Program-made: the position numbers and the translations under genes
Notes under the pieces: generated by a model
The model's database searches: none
Told to the model about the DNA's origin: nothing
Seen by the model: only the letters and a program-made list of their open reading frames with translations
Source: Actinomycetes bacterium
GTDB lineage: Bacteria; Actinomycetota; Thermoleophilia; Gaiellales; Gaiellaceae
Reading direction: 5' to 3'
DNA: 42,190 nucleotides
Assembly: GCA_026708005.1 (NCBI GenBank)
Contig: JAPOVR010000043.1
Coordinates: 1 to 42,190 of the forward strand
Shown: one piece after another, positions 18,435-27,018 of the stretch
Layout: every line of letters starts with the position of its first letter
Numbering within the stretch: position 1 is the first letter of the stretch

Positions 18435-19391
18435 TTATCCAATAAGCGAGTAACGTATAATCAGCAGACCTGGGACCACTGCCGACGCTAGTAAAGCAAC
18501 GCCCTCTGCTACACGCACTGCCCGACCGATGTCCTCCGCTTGCGGCTCGCGCAGACCTTTTCCCAGACAGTAGTGGCCAGGCTTTTCCAGCCGTACCCCC
18601 AGCAGCCCTGCCATCGCACCCATTGTCAAGCCGGCATTAGGACTAGCTGTAAGCCCTCGGTCTCTCAACATGACCTGCCATGCATGACGGGCTGGAAGGC
18701 GGCTAAACGAGCCGCTCACCATAAGTAAAACCGCGCTGACGCGTGCTGGAATCAAATTGACAGCATCGTCAAGGCGAGCAGCAGCTTTCCCCAGGTATTC
18801 GTAGTCACCTCGATAACCCAACATACTATCAAGGGTGTTGATCGCCCGGTAGACTACCGCTCCTGGCAAGCCAAGCAATCCAAAAGCCAGCCATGGGCCA
18901 ACATAGCTGTCCGTCGTATTCTCGGCTACTGACTCTATAGCAGAAGCGGCGACTAAAGGTGCAGTGAGAGAAGTGGGGTCACGGCTCACAAGGCTGCTCA
19001 AACTCGCCCGCGCCACATCCAGCCGACCCTCGTCAAGGGCTTGCCGCGTTTGACCGGCTGCCACGAGAAGCCCTCTAACTGTGAACGTGATGCGGAGGAG
19101 CACTGCTCCACCTAGCACGTAGGCTACCGGATGTACGTGTACCAAAGAAATCACCATAAGGAAGGCAAGGCCGCCGGAGCTTGCCACCACCATGACAGTA
19201 ATGAGACAGCCGAATAGAAATGCAAGTACAGGCCTTTGCGGGGCAGCGCGCCCCACAGCATTGGTAGCGCACCCGATCCAAACCACTGGATGGAGTTTTG
19301 CCGGAAACTCCGGCAAAAGACGATCCATCACCACTGCCAGCACAAACACCAAGACATTCAAGAAAAAGCTGTCCCACCAAACCGAGAACAT
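18435..19391 (-). CDS. cbiB: Adenosylcobinamide-phosphate synthase, integral membrane
   Basis: A 318-residue membrane enzyme that joins adenosylcobyrate to aminopropanol (phosphate) in cobalamin synthesis. Family marks: MDRLLPEFPAKLHPVVWIG near the N terminus, ASAIESVAENTTDSYVGPWL (about 150), VYRAINTLDSMLGYRGDYEY (about 180) and SPNAGLTMGAMAGLLGVRLEK (about 250). Several hydrophobic helices are visible. ATG at 19391 is chosen; a TTG two codons earlier is less likely. No clear Shine-Dalgarno or B12 riboswitch was seen in the roughly 100 AT-richer bases upstream. It is the first gene of the cbiB-cobD-cbiP operon. Confidence 0.92.
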   Translation of the reverse strand: MFSVWWDSFFLNVLVFVLAVVMDRLLPEFPAKLHPVVWIGCATNAVGRAAPQRPVLAFLFGCLITVMVVASSGGLAFLMVISLVHVHPVAYVLGGAVLLRITFTVRGLLVAAGQTRQALDEGRLDVARASLSSLVSRDPTSLTAPLVAASAIESVAENTTDSYVGPWLAFGLLGLPGAVVYRAINTLDSMLGYRGDYEYLGKAAARLDDAVNLIPARVSAVLLMVSGSFSRLPARHAWQVMLRDRGLTASPNAGLTMGAMAGLLGVRLEKPGHYCLGKGLREPQAEDIGRAVRVAEGVALLASAVVPGLLIIRYSLIG

Positions 19392-19519
19392 GGGCAAAGA
19401 GAAAGGAATACCCCTAGTAGAAACTCACAACGGCAGACACTTACTGTGCACCATGGTTCGAGAATATCAAAACGATGAGAATTTAATCCACTAGATTGCC
19501 TCGCCCCTGTAGACGGTTC

Positions 19520-19625
19520 GCCGCCGGTGCCGGGACGTGCGTCGGTGGCCTGAGAAGAACAAGCAAGCGAGCAGGAACCTACGTTTCGGCCGCGGGACGG
19601 TCGGGAAGACGGTCGTGGCCGCGGC
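19520..19625 (+). pseudogene. IS1595-type transposase fragment
   Basis: Plus-strand codons read VGG, then after a frameshift PEKNKQASRNLRFGRGTVGK and TVVAAA. This is the segment after the first catalytic Asp in IS1595 transposases; compare VGGRERNKHASRKLRAGRGT in the complete element at 13.2 kb. Only about 35 codons survive. It lies just upstream of the cobalamin operon promoter region. Confidence 0.65.
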
Positions 19626-19629
19626 CCAC

Positions 19630-20740
19630 CCTGGTGTTTGTGCGGAGGGTTGTGTCGGTGTGGTGGTGTGAGCCGTTGTGTGGGTTGTGGTTGGTTGGGG
19701 GTAATGGGCCCTGCAGGTGCGGGCGTGGTAGTTTCAGGTGCGCGTGGGCAGTACCGAGGGGGTTGTGGGGACGGGGTTGGGTTATCGGTCAGGGGCCGGC
19801 CCTCGACTGAGGGGCCCGGGCCTCGAGGAGGGTGTAGAAGATCTCGCGGTTTGGAGTGCGCGTCCCGAGGCTTGCCATTGAAGCTCTCTTGGGTGTGGCC
19901 GTTCCCTCCATGGGGCTGCCGGACCAGGTGGGAGGCGGGCGGATACCGACGCGGCCAAGCCAGGCCAGCGTGGCCTGGTTGGTGAACCCTGGGTGCGTTG
20001 CCGGCGCCCGGGTGCGCGGGAAACACCGATGGGCAATCGAACAGCCTCGGTGAGGCTGCGGGGGGCACGCTTGTCGGCCCGGGGAACGCGCGGGGCCGCC
20101 CCGGTCGTCAGGGTATTGCCGGGTGTACTCGCCCTGCCACGGCCAGTAGCCGTAGGGCGCTGTGGTGGGTTCAGGCCGCCAACCAGACCGGGCGGGCCCA
20201 GACGTGAATTGCGGTAGGCGGAGCGCAGCCGGATCCGGGAGCGGCCTAAGCCCATGAGCCAGCCCCACAGTTCGCGGCCCCAAGACGCCGCCCCGGCTGT
20301 CCGGCAAACGGGCACGGTAGCGCCGGCCGGGGACCGGGGCTGGCCCAACACCCGGCAGACCCCGCACCCCCGGAACCGCCAACACCCCGCCGCCGCCTGG
20401 GTGACGGCACTCCGCCGACGCGTCGGGCTCACAAGGCCCCCCTCGGCCGCTTCCCTCAGAGGCCTGGTTGGCGACCACCACGTCGGCCACCGCCCGCCCC
20501 GGCCGCGCGTCTCTCACCCCCAAACTGCCCCGGCCGGCCGGCCCGGGCGACCCGCACGCCACCGTACTCCCTGCGCCAGCGCCAGTACGTCTGCCCCGTC
20601 ACCCCAAGGGCCCTACAAACCCGGGCCACCGACTAACCCCGGTGCCAAGACCACCCCGGCCTCCCGCAGCCTGCCGATCACCCACTCCAACCTGTGCCGC
20701 CGACGCGCCAGGACGTCCCCTCTCCCCGACCACACCCCCA
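19630..20740 (-). pseudogene. Decayed IS3-family element (OrfA and OrfB remnants)
   Basis: On the minus strand near 20.53-20.70 kb, pieces of OrfA survive (VLAPG-stop-SVARVCRALG and VTGQTYWRWRREYGG). Downstream, shifting frames give an OrfB start of the type RVCRVLGQPRS, then near 19.8 kb REIFYTLLEARAP and a proline-rich C-terminal end. The order and spacing are those of an IS3 element with many frameshifts and stops. Similar terminal sequences occur at 29.4-29.65 kb and 37.4-37.7 kb, so several copies once populated this region. Confidence 0.6.
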
Positions 20741-21212
20741 CACTTAGGGTGGACCAGCCTCAGGAGGGCAGGTCACGGGATAACCACGCCGAGGAGGATC
20801 ACGTCGAGCTAAGGCAGGCTACGGCTAGCAGCGGTTCTCAGACGCCCTCGCTGGCATCCATGACGGCAACGACGGCGCCACCTGCCAGGTCACGCGCCGG
20901 CCGGGGTCTCTCTTCGAGCGGCGAGGGCTCAGCCGGGGCCACCGCAGGTACTGCAGACCCTCGGGGCAGCCGAATCAACTGGCAGCTAGGTCATGTGGGT
21001 GCCGTGGCGATCGTTGTCTGGCGGGAATCTGCAGGAGGAACGTCCCGAATGCTCCCCTTGAGCGCCTACGTCGGCGGCTAGCCGGGTGCCCCAGTGACCT
21101 GCCCGACGCCCCCGCGTGGGATAAACGCGGCCGGCTCGGCGGCGACGCGCTGCGGCGAACAGAACTCCCTGGTTCATGACATGGGCGTACCGCTACAGGC
21201 CGTAGTTGCCCA
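20741..21212. other. Intergenic, no gene recognised
   Basis: Both strands were read. Frames are Ser/Arg/Gly-rich without motifs or start signals. It follows the GIY-YIG pseudogene downstream. Confidence 0.4.
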
Positions 21213-21745
21213 TCAAGACGGAGCGGCGATGTTCGCGAACGGGAGAAGCCCTTCGTTCGACGCCTTGAAACGGGCAACCAGGGTTCCCTTCGCGTCTGCC
21301 TCTGTCTCGAACTCCGCGACGGGCCTCCATCCGACTAGGAGATCGTCGGCGTCAGCAAGCTGCCAGATGTACCTCCCTCCCCAATGACCGACCGGGCGTC
21401 CCGCTCCGAAGTCGGCGAGCTGCCGGAGACGGCGAGCTGCCGGAGACGGCGGCGAAGGTTACTTCCCTTGCCGACGTAGACCAAGTTCGCTCCTGCGACC
21501 CACTTCCGCCGGAGCTCAGGGACAGGAACGGTAGGGTCGCGCCCCTTGAAGCGTCCGCCCCGATTCCTCGCGTGAAATGCGGGATCGGCTTGAGAATGGC
21601 GGAGTATGACGTAGATGCCCGGCTTCTGCGGAACGAGATCGAGCCCGCCTTTCCGAAGAACCGCGAGCGCCAAGAATCCCCGGAACCCGTCTGCGCTTAA
21701 GACATCACGGTCAAGCTGCATTCCACAGTCTTGTTTCCGGGACAT
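21213..21745 (-). pseudogene. GIY-YIG nuclease-like protein broken by a 17-bp tandem duplication
   Basis: The frame from ATG 21745 reads LVPQKPGIYVILRHSQADPA, then GANLVYVGKGSNLRRRLRQL. These are the GIY and YVG halves of a GIY-YIG fold with its conserved Arg. After LRQLA the frame is lost because a 17-bp unit is present twice (21414-21430, 21431-21447). Deleting one copy continues the protein as DFGAGRPVGHWGGRYIWQLA and then LLVGWRPVAEF to a stop at 21213, about 170 residues. The usual late Glu may be in VAEFETEAD. There is no convincing ribosome-binding site. Such solitary proteins are of unknown role. Confidence 0.8.
21414..21447. repeat. Perfect 17-bp tandem duplication inside the GIY-YIG gene
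   Basis: GGCGAGCTGCCGGAGAC occurs twice head to tail. Because 17 is not a multiple of three, it shifts the frame; removing one unit restores a continuous family-like protein. This is a slippage or short-duplication mutation rather than a base-calling error in a homopolymer. Confidence 0.9.
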
Positions 21746-22080
21746 CAGAACGTGCGCATAGGAGTGTTCCTCACCCCGCTCTTACCTTAAGGACAACCTG
21801 AGACTCACTGAGTCGTTTCTGGGTGGTGCGCGCAGCCAAGAGTTGCACAGGACAAGCGACACGGCAACGTCCTCCTAGCCACCAGCTGCCGTGACACGCT
21901 TGCCTCAGTTCTGTGCCCACGTTGACTTTTCCATTCTTTCGAACTCGTCGTGTTCGCGAAGGATCTAGAAGCCCCGAGCTTCGCGTCTGCAGGTTTCAGC
22001 TGCACTTCTTGCCACTGGTCGGCCTGGCCTTGATCGTGACCACGGGATGGCTTGCGGTCAAGCACAAGAACTAACCGCCG
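21746..22080. other. Intergenic, no gene recognised
   Basis: Lower-GC sequence between the GIY-YIG start and the palindrome. No open frame with recognisable motifs, RNA gene or promoter pair could be supported. Confidence 0.35.
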
Positions 22081-22159
22081 AGTAGTGGGTCAGTTTGAAT
22101 TCTTGGTCACGGATCGTGCGTCTCGAGGGGCTGCCAAGAACCCAAACTGACCCACTACT
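22081..22159. repeat. 79-bp palindromic element with 17-bp perfect terminal arms
   Basis: AGTAGTGGGTCAGTTTG at the left end is the exact reverse complement of CAAACTGACCCACTACT at the right end. After a two-base interruption, TTCTTGG pairs with CCAAGAA. The total arm is about 26 bases around a 27-base loop. It could be a miniature inverted-repeat element or a recombination/termination structure. It sits six bases before the left 96-bp repeat of the defence-island candidate. Confidence 0.85.
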
Positions 22160-22164
22160 AGGAG

Positions 22165-22260
22165 GGTCTAGCGAAACGCGGAATGGCTTTAGCCATGCGG
22201 GTCTGCTGGTCGGGCCTTTGAGCGGTTACCCACGAATCCGGCAGCTTTTACCCACTGTCG
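22165..22260 (+). repeat. 96-bp direct repeat, left copy, flanking the CBASS-like island
   Basis: Aligns without gaps to 27019-27114 (74 of 96 positions by hand count). The best-conserved blocks are CCATGCGGGTC, CACGAATCC and GCTTTT-CCCAC-GTCG. Both copies are in the same orientation and 4.85 kb apart, enclosing all CBASS-like genes. They may be diverged att sites or remnants of element ends. Confidence 0.7.
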
Positions 22261-23218
22261 GAGCGAAGCAGCGTCTGCTCCTTTGTAGGTTGGGAGCGCT
22301 GAGCCTTGGTGTCTGGGGCCGATGGCGGGGGCGCTTCTAGGTGATCTGCCCTGCTGAGCCTGGTCTGTCTTGGCATGGGCTGTGGGACGTTGAGGGGGGA
22401 CGCTGTTGGGGTCGGCTGCGTATGTCGGAGGGTGTCACCAGCGGGGTGCGGAGTGATGTTGGCGTGGCGCGGTTCTGCGGGGCGCTGGAGTGTCGGGGGT
22501 GGACGCTGCTGACGCCCGGCGTGGTCAGGTGGCGGATCACCAGTAGCCACGCTGGTTTGTGGAATGAACCTGCAGGTTCTGGCACGGGTGCGCCACACGG
22601 TGGGGCGTGCCTCCGCCAGTGTGGGCCGAAGGGTGAGCTAGAAGCCGGGCCGGTGCCTGGCGGCCCCGGGGTTGCTTGGGTCAGCCCCAGCCCAGCTGCT
22701 GGCGTGGTCTGAGGGAGACCTGAGCCGACCGGGTAGGAGATTCGCGCCTTGGGGCGGCGTGGCGGCTGAGGCGACGCCACCCGAAGCGGTGGGTAAGTGG
22801 TCCGGGTGTGGTGCACGCGGGGGCGCGGTCCGGCTGATCGGCTTGCCGGCGACCGGGGTATGAGGAGGTGGGTGTTGGTCGAGCCGGCAGATGTCGAATC
22901 CGACGACGATCTCGAAGCGTGGGCAGCGGCTGAAGAGGCGACCGAACTCATGTGCCTGTTGTGTGGCCTGCCCACGAGGGGCGACAGCGGGTTTCAGACG
23001 GCGCCCGAGGCGGGCGCTTCAGCATGGCATTCCCGTTCCCTTGTCATACGAAGGAGACGGTGGGACGGTTAGCCGGTCGCCTTCGGGAACAGGCTGCCGG
23101 AGCCCGTCTAAGCTGCTGCGGGCGTTTGGCCTTCGTTTAGCTTCCTTCCTGCGTGGCCGCGACACGAGACGGATCGAGGGCGAGTTGTGGTGCTTGACGA
23201 CTTGGCCTCCGATTCGCG
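22261..23218. other. Mostly noncoding; one weak small ORF
   Basis: The long minus-strand frame at 22337-22975 is Pro/Ser/Arg-rich and looks spurious. A plus-strand frame at 22861-23072 (VLVEPADVESDDDLEAW, then LMCLLCGLPTRGDSG) is more protein-like and has GGAGG close to its possible GTG/TTG starts, but has no known domain. I do not call it a gene. Confidence 0.3.
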
Positions 23219-23881
23219 CTAGCGGCTGTGGGGCTGGGGGCCATGGTCATCGCTGTCGTGCCGTGACGCACTGGTTGCGGTCGGGGCATGAGCTGTTGAT
23301 GCGATTTCGCGCCCCTGCAGGCTCCGAGTGGCTCGACGGACTGGTGTGTAGATCCAGCTGAGGTGGTCGGCGACTGCGTTGAGGTAGGCGGCTGTGTAGG
23401 GATCAACTGCGCTAAAGTCGTACGGCGGGGCGTGTATGTCGCTGTCTGCGTCAACGGGATCAGCGTTCCAGGCTTCCTTGATCGCCTTTCCGTAGGTGTG
23501 CCGTGTCTGTTTCACAAGCTCGGCGTAGTGTCTGCCGATGAGGGGGTTTTCGACGAGTAGTCGCGCTTCGAAGGCGTTGATCTTGGCTTGTACCTGACTC
23601 AGTTCGCCGGAGATTCGCTGCCGTTCCTTCGCCGGTTCGTCCCGGTTTCTCCGGCGTACGATGAACGGGTACTCGCGGTACTGCGCTACAGCCTCGAACG
23701 CTTCGGCGAAGACCTGGCGTTGGCGGTCGAGGCGGTCGCGCCGGCCTGCGAGGACAAGCGCTGTCAGGGACACAGCGGCCGAGACGAGGATGGCGATGGC
23801 CACCGGTGTCCATACGTTCGAGGCTGAGCCTGTTGCAGATACGGACTGGATTATCGAGAGCGTCGGGCTGGCTGCGGTCAT
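23219..23881 (-). CDS. Single-pass membrane protein, candidate CBASS effector, 220 aa
   Basis: The ATG at 23881 overlaps the stop of the upstream frame as ATGA, indicating translational coupling. Residues about 26-46 (PVAIAILVSAAVSLTALVLA) form one transmembrane helix. Then comes a cytosolic charged helical region (RRDRLDRQRQVFAEAFEAVA, later SGELSQVQAKINAFEARLLV), a segment around KQTRHTYGKAIKEAW, and a disordered Ser/His-rich tail. I do not recognise a named domain. Its position as last gene of a nucleotidyltransferase/E2 operon is where membrane effectors of CBASS are normally found; by that analogy it would disrupt the inner membrane on binding a cyclic oligonucleotide. This role is inferred from context only. 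Confidence 0.8.
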   Translation of the reverse strand: MTAASPTLSIIQSVSATGSASNVWTPVAIAILVSAAVSLTALVLAGRRDRLDRQRQVFAEAFEAVAQYREYPFIVRRRNRDEPAKERQRISGELSQVQAKINAFEARLLVENPLIGRHYAELVKQTRHTYGKAIKEAWNADPVDADSDIHAPPYDFSAVDPYTAAYLNAVADHLSWIYTPVRRATRSLQGREIASTAHAPTATSASRHDSDDHGPQPHSR

Positions 23882-24307
23882 CCCTGCGGCCTGTTCACTG
23901 CTTCCCCGAGACGGTCATTTGGCTGTGTGTGGTGCCTGCGGCCCAGGCCACTCGCCGGTTTCGCGCCACCAGGCCTCTCGCGGAAGAGGTGCGCCTGGAT
24001 CTGGTTAAGGAGTGCGAGTAGCCCGTCTTGGAAGATCCACTTCTGTTCGGGTGGGTCGTCTGGGTGCCACATGCAGAGGCTCCCGTTCTGGTAGCGGTGG
24101 GGTGAGTCGTCGGGGCCGTCGGCGAACACCTTGGGCATCTGGAACCCATTCTCGAATCGGACTTGGACATGACGTGCTTCGTAGTGGGGTACCTCGATCT
24201 GGGCTCGGTAGATCCCGGCTCCCCGGCAGTACTGGATCTTCTTGAACCCGGGGAAGCCCCGCGCGGTGTGATCGAAGAGGAGACGGTCTCGGTCGCGGCT
24301 ATACCAT
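23878..24307 (-). pseudogene. E2-like (ubiquitin-conjugating-fold) protein, frame damaged at both ends
   Basis: The core frame reads FPGFKKIQYCRGAGIYRAQI, then VRFENGFQMPKVFADGP, then SPHRYQNGSLCMWHPDDPPE and KWIFQDGLLALLNQIQAHLF. This is the bacterial E2-like family: PHRY-GSLC with the catalytic-type Cys (codon 24073-24075) and W near the following helix. No ATG, GTG or TTG opens this frame; the ATG at 24307 is one base out of phase, and removing one G of the following GG would join it. At 23974-23979 an extra AG dinucleotide replaces the expected tail; skipping it gives REAWWRETGEWPGPQAPH, the usual family ending. The observed frame instead ends in ATGA with the membrane-protein start. There is no E1 or JAB domain nearby. 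Confidence 0.78.
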
Positions 24308-24334
24308 GGCCCGGTCTGGCTGGGGGGTCCTGTT

Positions 24335-25366
24335 CTAGCCGTGGCTGCCTCCGTCTCCGAAGGCGCGGGTAGGTTTGAGCGTCGTGCCGGCCCCTACCGC
24401 AAGCCCGGTCTTGGTGGCCCCGATGCCCTTGTTGGCGCGGAGGGCTCGGGCGAAGGCGGACTTCGAGTCCGCGGGCGCGTCGACGTAGTCCCTGAAAACG
24501 GCTGCGAGCAGGTCTCTCGCCTCGTCCTCGTCGTCGGCTTCGAGTGCTTCGGCGAGGCGATCAGCGGCGGAGCCTAGGCGTTTTAGGACGGTCTTCTTCG
24601 GGCGGAGAAGCCGGATCGGTTCGGAGACGCCGGCCGGGTCCTGCGTCTTGCCCTTGTCGATCTCGTCGCAGGCATAGGCGAACCAGCCAGCGACCGCCTT
24701 GTCGAGTGGGAGAGAGCTGTCGTCGATGTATTCCCAGGCGAGCGCCTCGATGTTGAACGAGGAGAGGGCGCGGTCGCTGTCGTCCCACTGCTTGTTCCAG
24801 GCCTTGGCGAGACGTGTGACACGTGCCCGCAGCGCCCGCAGCTGCCTCGATCCGTCCGTGAACAGCTCGGTGTGTTTCTCGGGATCGGAGGCGTCCCAGT
24901 CGTCGTTCTCGAGGTTCGGGATCCAGAGACCAGGCTTGTCCTTCCGTGTCAGTGTGACGACGAGGTCGACGGTGGGGTCCTGGCCGTTCACTGCTGTCGC
25001 GAAGAAGACTTTGAGGCCGCGCTTCGTCTTGGTGACGCGGGCGTTCGGGTATTTGTCGCGGACTTTCGGCCCGACTAGATCTTGGAGTTCCTGGATGACG
25101 TCGCTAGGGCCCTCGTTTTCCTTGCTGTCCGGTCCGAGCGTCGTATGGCTTCTGCGGTCGAGCACGATCCCGCCGTCGGCGTCCGTGACAGGATCGTTGA
25201 CCGTCCCGTGAGCGACGCTGCCAGACGAGAAGCGCCGCAACGTTCCACCAAGCCCCATAGCACTACGGGCGGTCAGGTTACGGCGATCGCGTGCCTCTCG
25301 GAGTACGTCATCGTCAGCGGCGATCTGTTCGCGGATATCGTCCAAGATGGACAGTACATGTCCCAT
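24335..25366 (-). CDS. CD-NTase-fold nucleotidyltransferase (CBASS-type cyclic-nucleotide synthase)
   Basis: 343 residues, start fixed by AAAGGAG seven bases before ATG 25366. The active-site motif is intact: F-S-S-GS at residues 47-50, then DADGG with D62 and D64, and the third acidic residue D134 in DPTVDLVV. A later block, WIPNLENDDWDASDPEKHTE, and the helical half (RVTRLAKAWNKQW, SSFNIEALAWEYID) match the DNA-polymerase-beta-like CD-NTase/OAS group. The C terminus ends in GDGGSHG: a terminal glycine, as in CD-NTases whose C terminus is conjugated by Cap2/E2 enzymes. It lies 27 bases upstream of the E2-like gene. Likely product: a cyclic di- or trinucleotide made upon phage infection; the exact product cannot be read from sequence. 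Confidence 0.85.
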   Translation of the reverse strand: MGHVLSILDDIREQIAADDDVLREARDRRNLTARSAMGLGGTLRRFSSGSVAHGTVNDPVTDADGGIVLDRRSHTTLGPDSKENEGPSDVIQELQDLVGPKVRDKYPNARVTKTKRGLKVFFATAVNGQDPTVDLVVTLTRKDKPGLWIPNLENDDWDASDPEKHTELFTDGSRQLRALRARVTRLAKAWNKQWDDSDRALSSFNIEALAWEYIDDSSLPLDKAVAGWFAYACDEIDKGKTQDPAGVSEPIRLLRPKKTVLKRLGSAADRLAEALEADDEDEARDLLAAVFRDYVDAPADSKSAFARALRANKGIGATKTGLAVGAGTTLKPTRAFGDGGSHG

Positions 25367-25378
25367 GTTGTTCTCCTT

Positions 25379-25582
25379 TCAGGCTTCTTTCTCGCCGGTC
25401 GCGAAATGAAGTTGCGTAGCGCCGGTGAGCGCTCCATGTCTGGTGGCATAACCAACTCGTGGCGTCCTCCCGGCACCGTGGCCGCATGGGGCCTTTAAGC
25501 AGGCGGCGGCCGCGCTGATCGTCTGGTGGGTTTTGCCGATGTCTGCCAGTTGCTTGACCCATTCTCGGTCCGTCTTGGTCAT
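25379..25582 (-). CDS. Small hypothetical protein, 67 aa
   Basis: The frame begins MTKTDREWVKQLADIGKTHQ and lies between the DGQHR gene and the CD-NTase, ending 12 bases before the latter. The first 29 residues look like a genuine helical protein; the rest is Gly/Ala/His-rich and may be out of frame. There is no good Shine-Dalgarno before ATG 25582. It may be a decayed small operon member. No family recognised. Confidence 0.35.
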   Translation of the reverse strand: MTKTDREWVKQLADIGKTHQTISAAAACLKAPCGHGAGRTPRVGYATRHGALTGATQLHFATGEKEA

Positions 25583-25715
25583 TGGGTAGGCATGCGTGTC
25601 TTTGGTTTGCTCCGCTTGGGGAGGGAGAACGGCCGGTGTCTCGAATCGTGCTCGCCGACTTGCGATGCTGGGGCAGGGCTAGTGGCAGTCTCTGCCACAG
25701 CAGAACTCGCTCCCG

Positions 25716-26870
25716 CTACGCAACCTCGGGCGCGGGCAGCTGGGCCTTGATCCGCGCCGACAGGACTCGGCGGCCGGCATGTGAGCTAAACCCTCCTGCC
25801 GCCCCGGCAGGCTCAGACCGCCAGAAGTCTGGGCCGGCGGCTATTGCGCCGTCGGCAGTGTCTCCTTGGAGGTCCAATAGCGGCCTCTCAAGGACCTTGC
25901 GGTACGAGTCTCGCTCAATCAGCGATTCTCCGGCGGATCGAAGGTATTCGAGCACTGGAATGAACACGCGATGCATGATCGCGACCCCAGTGGTCTTCTG
26001 GAGAGCATACTCCGTGGGATCCTGGAAGACCTCAGGAACGACACTCGCGATCCCCTTCCAGTAGGCGTCAAGGAGCTGCACTTGCTGGGCGCGCTGAATC
26101 CTTCCGAAGTAGTGATTGGCAAGCGGGTCGCGAAGCGAGTTCACCATGCCGCTAGACCCCACTGTCGTCGTGGCCTTCGGCTCTCCCGGAAACCGAATCC
26201 GACCGCTCCAAATCGAAGTCCGGGACAGCTCTTCCGTTAGACCCTGCGCCTCAACCTTCCACGACTCGCCCGACTCGATGAGGGCGTCCATGACGCTGGG
26301 ATCGCTCTCGGCACGCTGCTTCAGCAGGTCGAGCGCGAGATCCGTGCGCACCGATTTCGCAGTCGAGTTCACGACGTAAAACTCGCCCATCTCCTCGCTC
26401 TCCGTGGCACCGAGCATGCACGTGAACGAGACCTGAAACGGCGACCACCTCTCGGGATCCTCATCGACCAATAGCGCGAGCGCCTCAAGCCGATGCTGGC
26501 CGTCAACGACATGCAAAGGGGAGTCTCCGGGCCGAAATGTCGTATGACCATCCTCCTGGGCGAGGTGCGTCTCAGGGTCGAAGTCTCGAAGGTTCAGCAG
26601 CACAACGGTCGGAAGATCCACTCGCTTCTTGCGAAGATCGTGTGCCAGCTTGTTAATGCGAGCACGGGACGGCTCGCGCTGGTAGCCAGTCTTCTTGCGG
26701 AAATCTCTGCGGGGGATCACGTAGCGCTCTACAAGCGCCCCGGCCGGCATCACGCCGAGAGCCTCAGACGCTTGCCGCCGCAGGGTCGTCTTCCGAAGCG
26801 TCACCGGAACGGCGAGCGCGGCCTCCGCCGATCGCGCACGTGCTCTTGCCTCGTCGTTGCTCGTGGCCAT
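25716..26870 (-). CDS. DGQHR-domain protein (DndB-like)
   Basis: 384 residues from ATG 26870, which has AGGAGG eight bases upstream; the GTG three codons earlier is inside that signal and less likely. The diagnostic motif HVVDGQHRLEAL is at residues 120-131, in a ParB/Srx-like fold. Before it come YVIPRRDFRKKTGYQREPSR and the DLPTVVLLNLRDF strand; after it, FYVVNSTAKSVRTDLALDLL is the typical continuation of DGQHR proteins. Relatives include DndB, regulator of DNA phosphorothioation genes, and DpdB-type proteins. No dnd or dpd modification genes are present here. As first gene behind a strong promoter and colinear with the CD-NTase, it may be a regulator or sensor of this operon; that is inference. 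Confidence 0.85.
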   Translation of the reverse strand: MATSNDEARARARSAEAALAVPVTLRKTTLRRQASEALGVMPAGALVERYVIPRRDFRKKTGYQREPSRARINKLAHDLRKKRVDLPTVVLLNLRDFDPETHLAQEDGHTTFRPGDSPLHVVDGQHRLEALALLVDEDPERWSPFQVSFTCMLGATESEEMGEFYVVNSTAKSVRTDLALDLLKQRAESDPSVMDALIESGESWKVEAQGLTEELSRTSIWSGRIRFPGEPKATTTVGSSGMVNSLRDPLANHYFGRIQRAQQVQLLDAYWKGIASVVPEVFQDPTEYALQKTTGVAIMHRVFIPVLEYLRSAGESLIERDSYRKVLERPLLDLQGDTADGAIAAGPDFWRSEPAGAAGGFSSHAGRRVLSARIKAQLPAPEVA

Positions 26871-26956
26871 TCCGGCCACCTCCTAGCTCCTCCGCTCTTT
26901 TGTACTCACGACCGGGAAGGCGGGAGGGTGACCTTTGCTCGGCCGCGGTGAGTCGT

Positions 26957-26985
26957 AGCCTAGCAGACCCATCTTCTTTTGTCAA
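26957..26985 (-). promoter_or_regulatory. Sigma-70-type promoter of the DGQHR/CD-NTase operon
   Basis: On the minus strand TTGACA (26980-26985) and TAGGCT (26957-26962) are separated by exactly 17 bases. The box pair stands about 85 bases upstream of the DGQHR start, leaving an untranslated leader that ends in an AGGAGG ribosome-binding site. No operator palindrome is obvious over the promoter. Confidence 0.75.
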
Positions 26986-27018
26986 GAATCTAGGTCCACA
27001 TTGGAGGTCTGAATTTGA

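Noticed and set aside
19392..19500. Cobalamin riboswitch upstream of cbiB
   Set aside because: The leader is too short and lacks a recognisable B12-box; none of the expected conserved blocks was seen.
22337..22975. 212-codon minus-strand frame
   Set aside because: Ser/Pro/Arg-rich, no motif, no ribosome-binding site.
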